The position numbers and the translations under genes were made by a program. This document shows positions 17,068 through 25,393 of a stretch of DNA of 44,175 nucleotides, piece after piece. How positions within the stretch are numbered: the first letter of the stretch is position 1; every line of letters starts with the position of its first letter. The notes below the pieces were generated by a model. The model saw nothing but the letters and a program-made list of their open reading frames with translations, ran no database searches and had not been told where the DNA came from. The stretch lies in assembly GCA_020247005.1 (NCBI GenBank), contig JADCJN010000192.1, forward strand, positions 1 to 44,175, in the 5' to 3' direction. This DNA comes from Silvanigrellales bacterium. Its GTDB lineage: Bacteria; Bdellovibrionota_B; Oligoflexia; Silvanigrellales; Silvanigrellaceae.

Positions 17068-18629
17068 GTCGACTCTCCTGTGAGTGCGGGCGTGTTTGGT
17101 TCTTTATTCTTTTTCTTTTCGGAGCCTCCTCGTGCGCTCAAGAGCCCCCAAACTGCAACAGTGAACCGGGTGAAGAGCTCGTCAAGAAACAGCCCACCAA
17201 AAATCCATGGATACGCCTTTCGAGCAAAAGGTCCCGCATTTTTTGTACTGCAAAGAATTGAAATGAATCCCATCATCGCAAAACACACCGAGAACCAGGC
17301 AAGCAGTAAGGAGTGCATCGGACCAATGAGAGCAGGCAGGTTGAGGAGTGGCGAGAGGAGGGTGTGCATTCCAATCGCAAACCCAAAGAAAATTAACGTA
17401 ACGAAAATCGACACCGCTTGCTCTCTCCACTCGAGACTCGCCCATTGAGTCATGAGTGGGAACAGGGCAAATCCGAAAATGAGAACGAGTCCTAAAGGAA
17501 CAGGATGGCTTGGAAAAAGTAGCGAACCTCCCCGCCAAGCAAGAAACAGGAGCGCGAGACTCAATGCAAGCGACACCGTTTGACGTTTCCAGGAACCGCC
17601 CGATGCGGGTGTGGCCAGACGAGTGATGCGTGTCTGAGACACGACGGAACCAGACGAGAGAAAGGCATGAGCTTTGTAAAGGGAATGCCCCACAAGGTGG
17701 ACGAGAGCCAGTTCATAGAACCCAAGCCCACACTCCACCAGCATGAAACCCATTTGCGCACAGGTCGACCATGCCAATTTGACCTTGATGCTCACCCGCG
17801 TCGTCATGACGAGAGCAGCAATGACTGCTGTGACGCTGCCCGCAACGACGAGGACGGCCTGCGCCATGGGCACTGCGGAAATCAGTGTCGCCATGCGGAT
17901 GAGAACAAAACCTCCCAGGTTCACAACACCTGCGTGGAGGAGCGCTGAAACAGGTGTTGGGGCCTCCATGACTTGCAAGAGCCAGCCATGCAGTGGCAAT
18001 TGCGCAGACTTTACGACAACCGCCAATGCCAGGAGGACCGCCGCTACTTGAACGTTCATGGGCACCGAGGACAGGGCTTCAACCCGTGTTGCGATGTCGG
18101 AAACATTCAGTGTCCCGAAGGATTCCCAGAGGAGCGCGATGGCGCCCAAAAGAAGAACCTCGGCGAATCGACTGGCTATGAATTTTTTGCGAGCAGCCCA
18201 AACGGCTGCAGGGCGATTGCCGAAAAACATCAAGAGCCGATGAAGAAAGACGCTGCTCATAGCCCAAGCCAACGCCATGACCCCAAGGTGGTTGGAAGCA
18301 ATCACAAGCTCGACACCTGCGACGGTGAAGAGGAAAGCAGCGAGGTAGTCGTGTTGATGCGCAAGGCCCGACAAAAAGCATTTTGAGAAGCGTGCAATGA
18401 CCCAGGCGATGGTTGTGACAAGAATCATCATGACAGAAGGCACAAAGGCCTCTGAAGAGGGCATTCGTACCGCACCGAGAAGTGCCAGCAGGAAACCCAG
18501 AGCAAGAACCCCTTGCGCCACGGTCCACATTTTTTCGATATGTGCCCGAAAATAAAAAACCAAGGATCCGCCCAAGGCCGTCAGCAGCGGTACCCCAATC
18601 AGCAGGGGACTGAACAAAGAATGATCCAT
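17064..18629 (-). CDS. dabB: DabB, ND5/MrpA-like membrane subunit of DIC pump
   Basis: A 521-residue polytopic membrane protein with about 13-14 hydrophobic segments, related to NuoL/ND5 and Mrp antiporter subunits. Supporting motifs include VVKSAQLPLHGWLLQVMEAPTPVSALLHAG (given here in parts: KSAQLPLHGWL and APTPVSALLHAG), the quinone-oxidoreductase-type helix pair with conserved Lys and His. A second conserved region is KVKLAWSTCAQMGFML. With DabA it forms the two-component DIC accumulation complex, where it supplies the ion path. ATG 18629 has AAAGGAG upstream. It is first of the two genes and is divergent from the LysR gene. Confidence 0.93.
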   Translation of the reverse strand: MDHSLFSPLLIGVPLLTALGGSLVFYFRAHIEKMWTVAQGVLALGFLLALLGAVRMPSSEAFVPSVMMILVTTIAWVIARFSKCFLSGLAHQHDYLAAFLFTVAGVELVIASNHLGVMALAWAMSSVFLHRLLMFFGNRPAAVWAARKKFIASRFAEVLLLGAIALLWESFGTLNVSDIATRVEALSSVPMNVQVAAVLLALAVVVKSAQLPLHGWLLQVMEAPTPVSALLHAGVVNLGGFVLIRMATLISAVPMAQAVLVVAGSVTAVIAALVMTTRVSIKVKLAWSTCAQMGFMLVECGLGFYELALVHLVGHSLYKAHAFLSSGSVVSQTRITRLATPASGGSWKRQTVSLALSLALLFLAWRGGSLLFPSHPVPLGLVLIFGFALFPLMTQWASLEWREQAVSIFVTLIFFGFAIGMHTLLSPLLNLPALIGPMHSLLLAWFSVCFAMMGFISILCSTKNAGPFARKAYPWIFGGLFLDELFTRFTVAVWGLLSARGGSEKKKNKEPNTPALTGEST

Positions 18630-18706
18630 AGAAGCGCTCCTTTGCGGGTGTCCTTTCAAAAAACCGCACGTGCACTTAGAAGTAAAACTCATTAAATGTT
18701 ATAAAA

Positions 18707-18725
18707 CGTTCACTTTATATGAACG
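18707..18725. promoter_or_regulatory. LysR-type operator between dabB and lysR gene
   Basis: A perfect dyad CGTTCA-N7-TGAACG contains the T-N11-A core expected of LysR-type binding sites. It lies 8 bp before the regulator start, in the 103-bp divergent AT-rich gap shared with dabB. It is the obvious place for autoregulation and control of dabBA. Binding is inferred. Confidence 0.6.
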
Positions 18726-18732
18726 GAAAAGA

Positions 18733-19647
18733 ATGAATCACCTAAACTACCATCATCTTCAATATTTTTGGTTAGTTGCAAAAGAAGGCAATTTGACCCG
18801 TGCGGCAAAAAAGCTCCACATCTCGCAGTCTGCTCTGTCCGCCCAAATTCGGCTGTTGGAAGACCAGCTCGGACAGACGCTCTTTTTGCGGGCAGGCAGA
18901 TCCCTGAAATTGACGGAAGCGGGCCAAGCGGCACTCGGCTTTGCCGAAAGCATCTTCAGCTCCGGCAACGAACTTCTGGCTCTCATGCGTGAAGGGCGAT
19001 CTCCACAACGACAAACGCTGCGCATCGGCAGCGTGGCAACGCTCTCACGCAATTTTCAAGAAAATTTTCTCAAACCGCTGCTTGGCGAACCTGGCGTTCA
19101 ACTGTCCCTTTCATCAGGGAGCCTCGACGAATTGCTCGCTCAGCTGAAACTTCACAATTTGCATTTAATCCTGTCGAATAAAGCCGTCAGCAGCGACACA
19201 GAATACGCCTGGCGCTGCCACCTCATCGACACACAACCGGTTTGTTTGGTGGGAAGGCCACGCACCGGCCACGCGCCTTTCCGCTTTCCTGAAGACCTCG
19301 CTTCGGAACGCCTGCTTCTGCCGGGCCCAAAGAGTGAAATGCGTTCGCAGTTCGACATGCTTTGTGAACACCTCGGCATTCACGTCGACGTCCTGGCGGA
19401 GGTCGATGACATGGCCATGTTGCGCTTGCTTGCCCGTGACTCGCCTCACCTCGCGCTTTTGCCCGCTGTGGTTGTTCAAGACGAACTCCGAGAAGGTCGA
19501 CTCGAACAGCTCTGCGTGGTGCCCCAGGTGCAGGAGCGTTTTTACGCCATCACGGTTTCGAGGCGGTTCCAGCCGCACTTGCTTCAGCAGCTTCTGCAAA
19601 GCAAAAAAGAGAAAATGCAAGGCCCAGAAGGAAACGAACCGGTGTGA
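18733..19647 (+). CDS. LysR-family transcriptional regulator, likely of dabBA
   Basis: A 304-residue LysR protein. The winged helix-turn-helix is at about 3-62 (NYHHLQYFWLVAKEG, then LTRAAKKLHISQSALSAQIRLLE). The effector-binding periplasmic-protein-like domain runs from about 88 to 295. The N-terminus is of the NhaR/MNHLNYHHL type. Divergent arrangement with dabBA and the dyad at 18707-18725 support control of DIC uptake. ATG 18733 is chosen because the family N-terminus begins there. The last codons and stop (…GAACCGGTGTGA) lie inside a 23-bp segment identical to part of a tRNA-Cys fragment 5.6 kb away, so the extreme C-terminus may have been rewritten by an insertion. Confidence 0.93.
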   Translation: MNHLNYHHLQYFWLVAKEGNLTRAAKKLHISQSALSAQIRLLEDQLGQTLFLRAGRSLKLTEAGQAALGFAESIFSSGNELLALMREGRSPQRQTLRIGSVATLSRNFQENFLKPLLGEPGVQLSLSSGSLDELLAQLKLHNLHLILSNKAVSSDTEYAWRCHLIDTQPVCLVGRPRTGHAPFRFPEDLASERLLLPGPKSEMRSQFDMLCEHLGIHVDVLAEVDDMAMLRLLARDSPHLALLPAVVVQDELREGRLEQLCVVPQVQERFYAITVSRRFQPHLLQQLLQSKKEKMQGPEGNEPV

Positions 19648-19658
19648 AAACGATTTGC
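19636..19658. repeat. 23-bp copy of tRNA-Cys fragment core (att-like)
   Basis: These 23 bases are identical to 25252-25274, inside the tRNA-Cys 3' fragment, and match the intact tRNA-Cys (same stretch) at 19 of 23. On the tRNA (minus strand) the segment spans from the anticodon GCA to the TTC of the T loop. The flanking bases differ on both sides. It covers the stop codon of the LysR gene. This looks like an attachment-site core at the far left end of accessory DNA. Confidence 0.6.
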
Positions 19659-19703
19659 CGTCATTTTAGGTAACGCACCGCCCGCGGGCCATGCAGCGAC
19701 CCT

Positions 19704-20387
19704 TCAACGCGCGCGCAACTTGCCTTCGGCCGCGGGCCACGCACGCACCACCACCTCTTTCGTTTCCCCGGCGAAAAGGTAACGGCATTCCCTTTCAACG
19801 TACCCATGACAAAAGGGATCAAGAACACCAGGCGACGGTGCCTCGAACGCGAAGCTTGTTGACCCGTTCGCTTTGGCTGTTTCCAGACCTGCCGATTCGA
19901 TGGAAAGGAACATGCGCGCGAAGCCAACGTGCAGCAGCTCACCTGGCTTGAGCGTGAAGGTCACTGGATGCTTGGAGGGCAGCGTCAGCGTTTTGCTCAC
20001 CCCTCGGTAATGGGCGCCGCCATAATTGCCGCCAGGAATGCGGACTTCGGCGCTCGTGAGTTCCCAGCGTCCTGCGTCGACACGAAAGCGGTGCAGACCC
20101 GTCATGCCATCTTCTTCGCTGCTGCCGAACACGGACGGTCCTTTGAAGAGCCGAAGCACACCCTGCGTATCTGCATTGCGCAGCAGCAACGTGAAGGAGA
20201 GCGGACGTTGCACACTCTTTGTGGCAATACCCGATGCACTCACAGCAACTTCTGCCATGGCCTTGTCGCTCGGTTCCTTTCCAACGAAATCGTCGGATGC
20301 AATCGGCAGCCGAACGGACACGCAGCCACTGAGCGGCAGGAGAAAGAGCGGGACGAGAGCCGCCGCGAAGAACGCACGCCGTTTCAC
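19704..20387 (-). CDS. Predicted lipoprotein, unknown function
   Basis: A 227-residue lipoprotein: MKRRAFFAAALVPLFLLPLSGC has a clear lipobox (LSGC, Cys ~22). The remainder has beta-rich character with PGGNYGG and TLKPGELLHVG stretches, and two Cys near the end (PFCHGYVERECRYLF). I recognise no domain. The start is GTG 20387, which overlaps the stop of the ankyrin-type gene (20384-20386), so it is the third gene of a coupled operon. Confidence 0.72.
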   Translation of the reverse strand: MKRRAFFAAALVPLFLLPLSGCVSVRLPIASDDFVGKEPSDKAMAEVAVSASGIATKSVQRPLSFTLLLRNADTQGVLRLFKGPSVFGSSEEDGMTGLHRFRVDAGRWELTSAEVRIPGGNYGGAHYRGVSKTLTLPSKHPVTFTLKPGELLHVGFARMFLSIESAGLETAKANGSTSFAFEAPSPGVLDPFCHGYVERECRYLFAGETKEVVVRAWPAAEGKLRAR

Positions 20388-22708
20388 AGTCCTCCTCCGT
20401 CCTGCGCCAGCTTCGCTTCCAGTTCCTTCACCATAGGTGAGGTCGCGCCGCGTTTCGCTACCCGTAGGGCTTCTTCAATCTGTTTGCGGGACCATGAATA
20501 ACTCTTCCAATCCTCGCTCCACACCGCGTCGGGGGCCTGCGCAATGGCGAGCGCTAGAATATGACTTGTGCTAATGGCAAAACCACGGCCATTCAAAGCC
20601 CGCGGATCACCTGCATCGAGATCGAAGTCCGTCTGGAACAGCGCAAGTTCCCAAGCGGTGGGTGCTGCATCGAGGAGGGCGAAACCGAGGCAGTCGTCGG
20701 CAGGAAGAGTCCAAGACACGGGCTGGGGCGCGCCGAAAATTGAAACGATGTCAAAAAGGCTCACGGAGACACTGTCTTCGTTGCGCACTAACCGCGAGAA
20801 AAGCGCATCGACACGGCTCGAGGTGACCAGACTGGGCTGCACACAACTCCTGACGCCAGCTCTGCCATCGAAGACCTTGTTCTTGAAAGAATCCTCAACA
20901 ACGTGCCGCGCCGACATCAACGAACTTGCGATCTTCGCGTAGATGCTAAAGGAAATCGGACTCAAACCCGCGAGGACATCGACGCTCAACACGAAACCAC
21001 GCCGGGTCAGGATCTCCACCGCGCCAAGGTTGGCATCGGGGAGGAGAGAAGGCACGACAGAGTTCAGTGCTTTCGAAACACGCGCAGGGTCAAAACTCGG
21101 GTGCGCAACCACGGCGCGCAGCACGCTCTTGAACTTGGTGCCGGCAATGACCTCGAGGAATGGCAAGGTCGATCTTGTGAAGCAGTCGAAGGGACTGGAC
21201 CCTGTCGGTGTGTATTGAACCCGAAAATCCAGCTGAGCCCCGGCATCGAGAAGCACGTTTAGGGCGTCGAGACGCAGTTTCCAAGCGGCGACCGTGAGGG
21301 GCCGAGCCGGACACACATAGTCTCCTGCATTGCTCGACTCCTGATCGACGCCTGCTCCTTGCGCAATGAGCCACGTCAAGAACTCAACGGGAGCACCCCC
21401 ATCAATAGCCTGCGACAGCGGTGGTATCCCGCTCCCCGGCACAGGATCGCGCGGGTCCCAACCCTGCGCAATGAACCACGCCACGCGAGAGCGGTTTCCC
21501 TGCCGAATCGCTTCGCCGAGGCTTGAGTCCCCGAGGAGCTTCACAACCGTCGCCGAGCGCGCAACGTCATCCAATCGCACAACACAGAGTCCTGACGCCG
21601 GACCGGAGCACAGCTCTACAAGGTCGCCCTTGGCAGTGACCTTCCCCACCTGTTCGCCGTGGAGTTCGATCTGCGCGTTGTTGAATTCGAGCAAAGCTGG
21701 ATTCGCGTTGGACATACGCAACAAAGACTCATTGCAGCCCGCCTCCGAGATCCAAATCGCCACCTGGCGCACTTCCTCGAGGAGAGAGCCCTCCTTACGG
21801 AACGAAGTCGCGACACCCGAGCAGGCCTTGTCGTTGCCCGTTGTAGCGCCTTCCACAGGCACGCTCGGATCGAGGGCCCGGCCCCGCGCCAGGCTCACCG
21901 ACAACCCCTCGGTGGTGACTTGGCTTGAGACGTTGCGCACGAGATCGAGGAACTCGGCCCGAGCGGGCGACTCGTACCGCGCGAAGTCTTGCGAGAAAAG
22001 GAATCCGGTCAGCTCTGCCACCCAGGATTTGTCCACCAGCGCCGCGTAGAGCATTTCGTGCACGATCAGCGCGGCAAGCTGCGAGGATGCCAGCTTTTGT
22101 GAGTCTCCGCAGAAACGGATCCAGCGCCCCTCCCGATATGCGAGCTGCACCTTGTTGGGCACGGGCGATCGATCGTCGTTCACATCGAGGCAAGAGAGGC
22201 CATCGAGTTCGAGCCACGTGTATGCACCCGCCCGACTCACGACGAAGGCAACATCTAGCGGCATTTTCTCAACGCCAACGAGCCTGCGCAGAGCGCTCAT
22301 CTTGCGTTCGACTATCGACACGACGTCGGCCTCGAAAATGGCAAGGGAACGCCGAAGAAGATCGCGTTCCTCCTGCGTCAGCGCATCGGGTTCATCCTTC
22401 GAAAGGTCAGGATCGAGGTGCGACGAGCGCAGATAGAGATCTAGCGAAACAACCACGCCTGACTCAAGGCGGACCCCATAGCCGCCATTTTGTGTTTCAC
22501 CACCAAGCGGATTTGGTAATCGCACCCTTTCGGCGGTCAAGCTCCCCTGGAAGGAAACGTCTTCGCGCTGCTGGCCAGTGGGAGCCTTCCAAGGCACTCC
22601 CTCGTCAGCGGGTGGGCGGGAACAAGACGACGAAACAAGCCAAACCAGGATGCAGACAAAGAAACAAGTGCGCGGTCGGGCCTGGAGTCTTCGAGACAAT
22701 GGGATCAT
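20384..22708 (-). CDS. Large lipoprotein with ankyrin-like repeats
   Basis: A 774-residue protein with a type II signal peptide (…LVWLVSSSC, lipid Cys ~29). Residues ~395-500 contain ankyrin-like repeats (SLGEAIRQGNRSRVAWFIAQGWDPRD; PLSQAIDGGAPVEFLTWLIAQGAGVD; PLTVAAWKLRLDALNVLLDAGAQLD - each a 33-residue-type unit). A LIVHEMLYAAL segment at ~210 looks like a HExxx-type helix but lacks a complete zinc motif that I can see. It is coupled at both ends (ATGA with the TIGR02147 gene at 22705-22708; GTGA with the small lipoprotein). The ankyrin part suggests protein binding at the outer membrane or periplasm. Confidence 0.72.
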   Translation of the reverse strand: MIPLSRRLQARPRTCFFVCILVWLVSSSCSRPPADEGVPWKAPTGQQREDVSFQGSLTAERVRLPNPLGGETQNGGYGVRLESGVVVSLDLYLRSSHLDPDLSKDEPDALTQEERDLLRRSLAIFEADVVSIVERKMSALRRLVGVEKMPLDVAFVVSRAGAYTWLELDGLSCLDVNDDRSPVPNKVQLAYREGRWIRFCGDSQKLASSQLAALIVHEMLYAALVDKSWVAELTGFLFSQDFARYESPARAEFLDLVRNVSSQVTTEGLSVSLARGRALDPSVPVEGATTGNDKACSGVATSFRKEGSLLEEVRQVAIWISEAGCNESLLRMSNANPALLEFNNAQIELHGEQVGKVTAKGDLVELCSGPASGLCVVRLDDVARSATVVKLLGDSSLGEAIRQGNRSRVAWFIAQGWDPRDPVPGSGIPPLSQAIDGGAPVEFLTWLIAQGAGVDQESSNAGDYVCPARPLTVAAWKLRLDALNVLLDAGAQLDFRVQYTPTGSSPFDCFTRSTLPFLEVIAGTKFKSVLRAVVAHPSFDPARVSKALNSVVPSLLPDANLGAVEILTRRGFVLSVDVLAGLSPISFSIYAKIASSLMSARHVVEDSFKNKVFDGRAGVRSCVQPSLVTSSRVDALFSRLVRNEDSVSVSLFDIVSIFGAPQPVSWTLPADDCLGFALLDAAPTAWELALFQTDFDLDAGDPRALNGRGFAISTSHILALAIAQAPDAVWSEDWKSYSWSRKQIEEALRVAKRGATSPMVKELEAKLAQDGGGL

Positions 22709-23598
22709 GGGGCCTCCGAATGGGGTGGCAAGTTCTCGCTCAAGGGAAAGAGTTGGATTGCTAAGCAGTAGAGCCTCTCCGGCGGGGTCGCTTCAAACTC
22801 AGCGCACAGCTCGCGTCGCAGGGAGCGGATGCGGGAGCGCGCTTCTTCCAGAAACGAGATGGATCCGCAGAACACGATGGTGCTGCAATCGCGTTCTGCG
22901 AGTGGCACGTTTTCAAGAGCGACGGCAGCTTTGGAGAGCAGCTGCGCCTGATGTTCGCGAATCGCGTGGGAAGACACGTTCTGTGTCGTCGTCACGAATC
23001 CAGTGCTCCGCCGGTAAATCATCCGGCCTTCCGCATCCGTTCCGTCGGGCCGAGCGAGGCCCGCGAGAGCGAGACGTTCCAGACAGCCACGCACACGAGA
23101 AGACGAAAGCCTGAGCAGGCGCGCACCACTTTGCTCGGTGAGATTGAAATGCGCGACACCAGCGAGCTCGAGGAGGGCATGGTGCTCCCAGTCCGACACG
23201 CGTCGCATCGTTTCGGCATCGAGTTCGTTGGCATTCGCGGCCACGCAAGGCCGCTGCAACCTGCCGGGAGGTCCGTTCCCAGCCCTGTTTCTCGCCGGCT
23301 TTTCCGCGAGTGCCCGGAGGTCTTGAGTCTCGGAATCAGACAGTCCCAAACGCTGCGCCACCGCTCCTGCCTTAGCGGGAGAGAGACGTTTGTGACCACG
23401 CAGCACGCCGGACAGATGTGAGGGGGCGAGCATCAGATCGCGCGCAAAGGCTCGCAGCCCATAAGCCGGGTTGCGCGCGGAGCGACGCTGCAGGACATCG
23501 TTGAGGAACCCTCCGAGAGAAAGCGCGCCCTGCGGCGAAGGGTCGGGAAACGCGCGCTGCCACTCGTGCGGAGGAAAAGATGCGCTTGTTCTGGGCAT
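22705..23598 (-). CDS. TIGR02147-family regulator
   Basis: A 297-residue protein of the TIGR02147 family, known mainly from Bdellovibrio-like and Fibrobacter genomes. The N-terminal part (about 25-95) is a helix-turn-helix: FLNDVLQRRSARNPAYGLR, then DLMLAPSHLSGVLRGHKRLS and AVAQRLGLSDSE. The long C-terminal domain contains RDCSTIVFCGS and ends in a YCLAIQLFPLSE motif typical of the family. The role is presumed transcriptional. It is first in a coupled operon with two lipoprotein genes, so it probably controls them. GGGAGAA precedes ATG 23598. Confidence 0.85.
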   Translation of the reverse strand: MPRTSASFPPHEWQRAFPDPSPQGALSLGGFLNDVLQRRSARNPAYGLRAFARDLMLAPSHLSGVLRGHKRLSPAKAGAVAQRLGLSDSETQDLRALAEKPARNRAGNGPPGRLQRPCVAANANELDAETMRRVSDWEHHALLELAGVAHFNLTEQSGARLLRLSSSRVRGCLERLALAGLARPDGTDAEGRMIYRRSTGFVTTTQNVSSHAIREHQAQLLSKAAVALENVPLAERDCSTIVFCGSISFLEEARSRIRSLRRELCAEFEATPPERLYCLAIQLFPLSENLPPHSEAP

Positions 23599-24234
23599 GA
23601 ACGTTCTCCCGATCCGACGTGTAAAGCTGCGTCATCCAACGCCGACGGCTGGGCAGCCCGCTTTTTTTAAGAGTTAGAATGTTGGCCGTCCGTCGACAAG
23701 TCAGAAGAGAACATACTGTTCTCTCGGCTTCGGTGAACATCTGAGGCGCCGCCTCCGGCTGCCCCCAAGTGATACTTATGCACATCGCGTTGCTCATGCC
23801 GCTGCAGGTTGCGGGATGATCTTGGCTACGCATACGAGTCGACGTCGTTTCCCGTGCCCTTCTCCCTCATCGCCTCGTCCTCACTGACGACAACTGTCAC
23901 TCTTAAGGGCCGACGGAGAAACTCAAATTACCGGCACCCTTTCGCCGTCCCCAACACGCCCCGGCGACCAGACGAGGCGACCGAGGCCGTTGCCTTGGGG
24001 CGAATCCAATGAAGCACCAAATACGAAATCGCCATCTTCACGGCGAACCCAGGCCTTCACGCCGGTTTCGTAACAGCTTCGCTCGCCGCCAATCGGAACT
24101 TCGAACACGGGATAAAAAGCAGGTTGAGGAGATGTCCACGAAAAGAGAGTCCAGCCACGCTGCCCGAAAGGAACTATCCCTGCCCCAGGCAAACTCGCGA
24201 GTCCAAGGTTCGACGCTTCAGGGCGGAAGCAGGC
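23599..24234. other. Gene-poor stretch in accessory region
   Basis: No confident gene in 636 bp. It holds the promoter side of the TIGR02147 operon, a 77-bp repeat (23815-23891, listed separately) and an open minus-strand frame from 24234 to 23923. That frame is the same frame as the nucleotidyltransferase gene and follows its TGA directly. It has a protein-like composition (FEVPIGGERSCYETG…VRREDGDFVFGASLD) but no ATG; it may be a decayed gene fragment. A short hairpin followed by TTTTTTT lies at about 23644-23670. Confidence 0.4.
23815..23891. repeat. ~77-bp diverged direct repeat, copy 1
   Basis: It aligns with 25316-25393 in the same orientation at roughly 80% by eye (about 15 mismatches and one gap). 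It begins GATGATCTTG and ends ACGAC in both copies. The second copy starts 23 bp inside the tRNA-Cys fragment boundary. It may be an end sequence shared by two accessory cassettes. Confidence 0.7.
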
Positions 24235-24591
24235 TCACTTGGCGGTAAGACTTGGAGTCGAGAACTCCGAACGCGCATGTTGGAGAAGGATCGCGGTCTG
24301 AAAAACACTCTTCAAGAAAGCATCTTCCAGCATAGCAACCTGATCGCCGACAACCAGATCGATCCTCTGGTCACCAATCCTTTCCTTTAATGTGACGAGC
24401 AAGGAAGTACGCCTCGCCAAGACAGCAGACTTCGACTCCGGCGACTCCGTTACAATCAAGAGGTCGATGTCGCCGCCTCGTAAAGAATCATTCACCCGGC
24501 TTCCGAACAGATAAAGCGACCAACCTGTCGCAGGGAGAACCTCAGCGCACGCAGCCCGAATCCCCGCCAACTCCTCATTCGTAAGCCTCAC
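24235..24591 (-). CDS. MNT-type nucleotidyltransferase antitoxin (MntA-like)
   Basis: A 118-residue minimal nucleotidyltransferase. The fold signature is LYLFGSRVNDSLRGGDIDLLIV: Gly30-Ser31 and the metal-binding Asp41 and Asp43. In characterised MNT-HEPN modules this protein silences the HEPN RNase by adding AMP to a Tyr of the toxin. The gene overlaps the HEPN gene stop (ATGA, 24588-24591), confirming the pair. The toxin gene comes first, the usual order for hepT-mntA. Confidence 0.87.
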   Translation of the reverse strand: MRLTNEELAGIRAACAEVLPATGWSLYLFGSRVNDSLRGGDIDLLIVTESPESKSAVLARRTSLLVTLKERIGDQRIDLVVGDQVAMLEDAFLKSVFQTAILLQHARSEFSTPSLTAK

Positions 24592-25004
24592 TTCGCGCTC
24601 CGGCGAACGCTGAGGAGAAGCGTGCTCAGTTCCCGAATCTCGACAAGATCCCGGTCGATGGACTCGCCGGCATACTCATGGACCGAAAAGTTCCGCAGCT
24701 CTCGGATCCGCCTCCAATGCCCAACGTCTTCTATGAAGCCCAATTTTTCAGCAAGATTCAGCATATCGACGAAGGAACCGCGGAATCCAGGGTCGGCCAT
24801 TTCAATCTTCGAGCGCAGCACTTTCGAAAAGAAGATATCGCTAGCCCGCGCGAAGCGAGAAACGAGCCCCTCCCAACTTTCAAGTTCCTCGTCGTCCATG
24901 TCTGCAACGACGGGAACCACTCCAGAAAGTTTGTCGACGCTGAATTTTAGATGCCCGAGGGCTTTCTCAAACCAGCGCTCGTATTCCGAGTGAAGTTCAT
25001 TCAT
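24588..25004 (-). CDS. HEPN-domain RNase toxin (HepT-like)
   Basis: A 138-residue all-helical protein with the HEPN active-site motif R-X4-H-X-Y: RNFSVHEY, Arg104, His109, Tyr111. The Tyr is the residue AMPylated by the MNT partner in studied systems. Family toxins act as metal-independent RNases, often against tRNA. The sequence is otherwise diverged from common HepT, being longer at the N-terminus. It lies inside accessory DNA 230 bp from the tRNA-Cys fragment; stabilisation of the island is a reasonable inference. Confidence 0.82.
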   Translation of the reverse strand: MNELHSEYERWFEKALGHLKFSVDKLSGVVPVVADMDDEELESWEGLVSRFARASDIFFSKVLRSKIEMADPGFRGSFVDMLNLAEKLGFIEDVGHWRRIRELRNFSVHEYAGESIDRDLVEIRELSTLLLSVRRSAK

Positions 25005-25231
25005 GACTCAACCAACAAGTTAGAAACTCGACCAAATGGATCTCTCAGCGTCAACGCAGTCATTCGAAAGTTGAGCCGATGCCGAACTGGGCCCGGTATT
25101 GAGTTCGAACTCCATACAAAGACGCTCGTTCGGCTCTGTGGGTACCGATCACATGGCTAAGCAAAAAAACATCGCGCGAAACCACCATGGCACGAGCGAA
25201 CTCGAGAAGACTCTGGGAGAGTATGGAAAAT

Positions 25232-25292
25232 TGGAGGTGCCGACCGGATTTGAACCGGTGTGAAAACGATTTGCAAACGTTTGCGTAGCCGC
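25232..25292 (-). pseudogene. tRNA-Cys 3' fragment (attachment-site duplicate)
   Basis: Read on the minus strand, this is the 3' ~61 nt of a tRNA-Cys: part of the D arm, an anticodon loop TTGCAAA (GCA), variable loop, an intact T arm (CCGG-TTCAAAT-CCGG) and GGCACC-U-CCA. It matches the intact tRNA-Cys at 54 of 61 positions. The differences in the T stem are compensatory, so it derives from a functional but different tRNA-Cys. The 5' acceptor strand and most of the D arm are missing. It has the same orientation as the intact gene, as expected for the distal end of an island integrated at a tRNA 3' end. Confidence 0.85.
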
Positions 25293-25315
25293 CTCAATGG
25301 ATTCAGAGAATACCT

Positions 25316-25393
25316 GATGATCTTGTATACGCAAACGAGTCGATGTCGTTTTTGTTGCCCTTTCGCCCCCATCATCCCATCCTCACTCACGAC
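25316..25393. repeat. ~78-bp diverged direct repeat, copy 2
   Basis: Partner of 23815-23891, same orientation. It begins 23 bp after the end of the tRNA-Cys fragment, just inside the left end of the 4.5-kb island. Confidence 0.7.
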
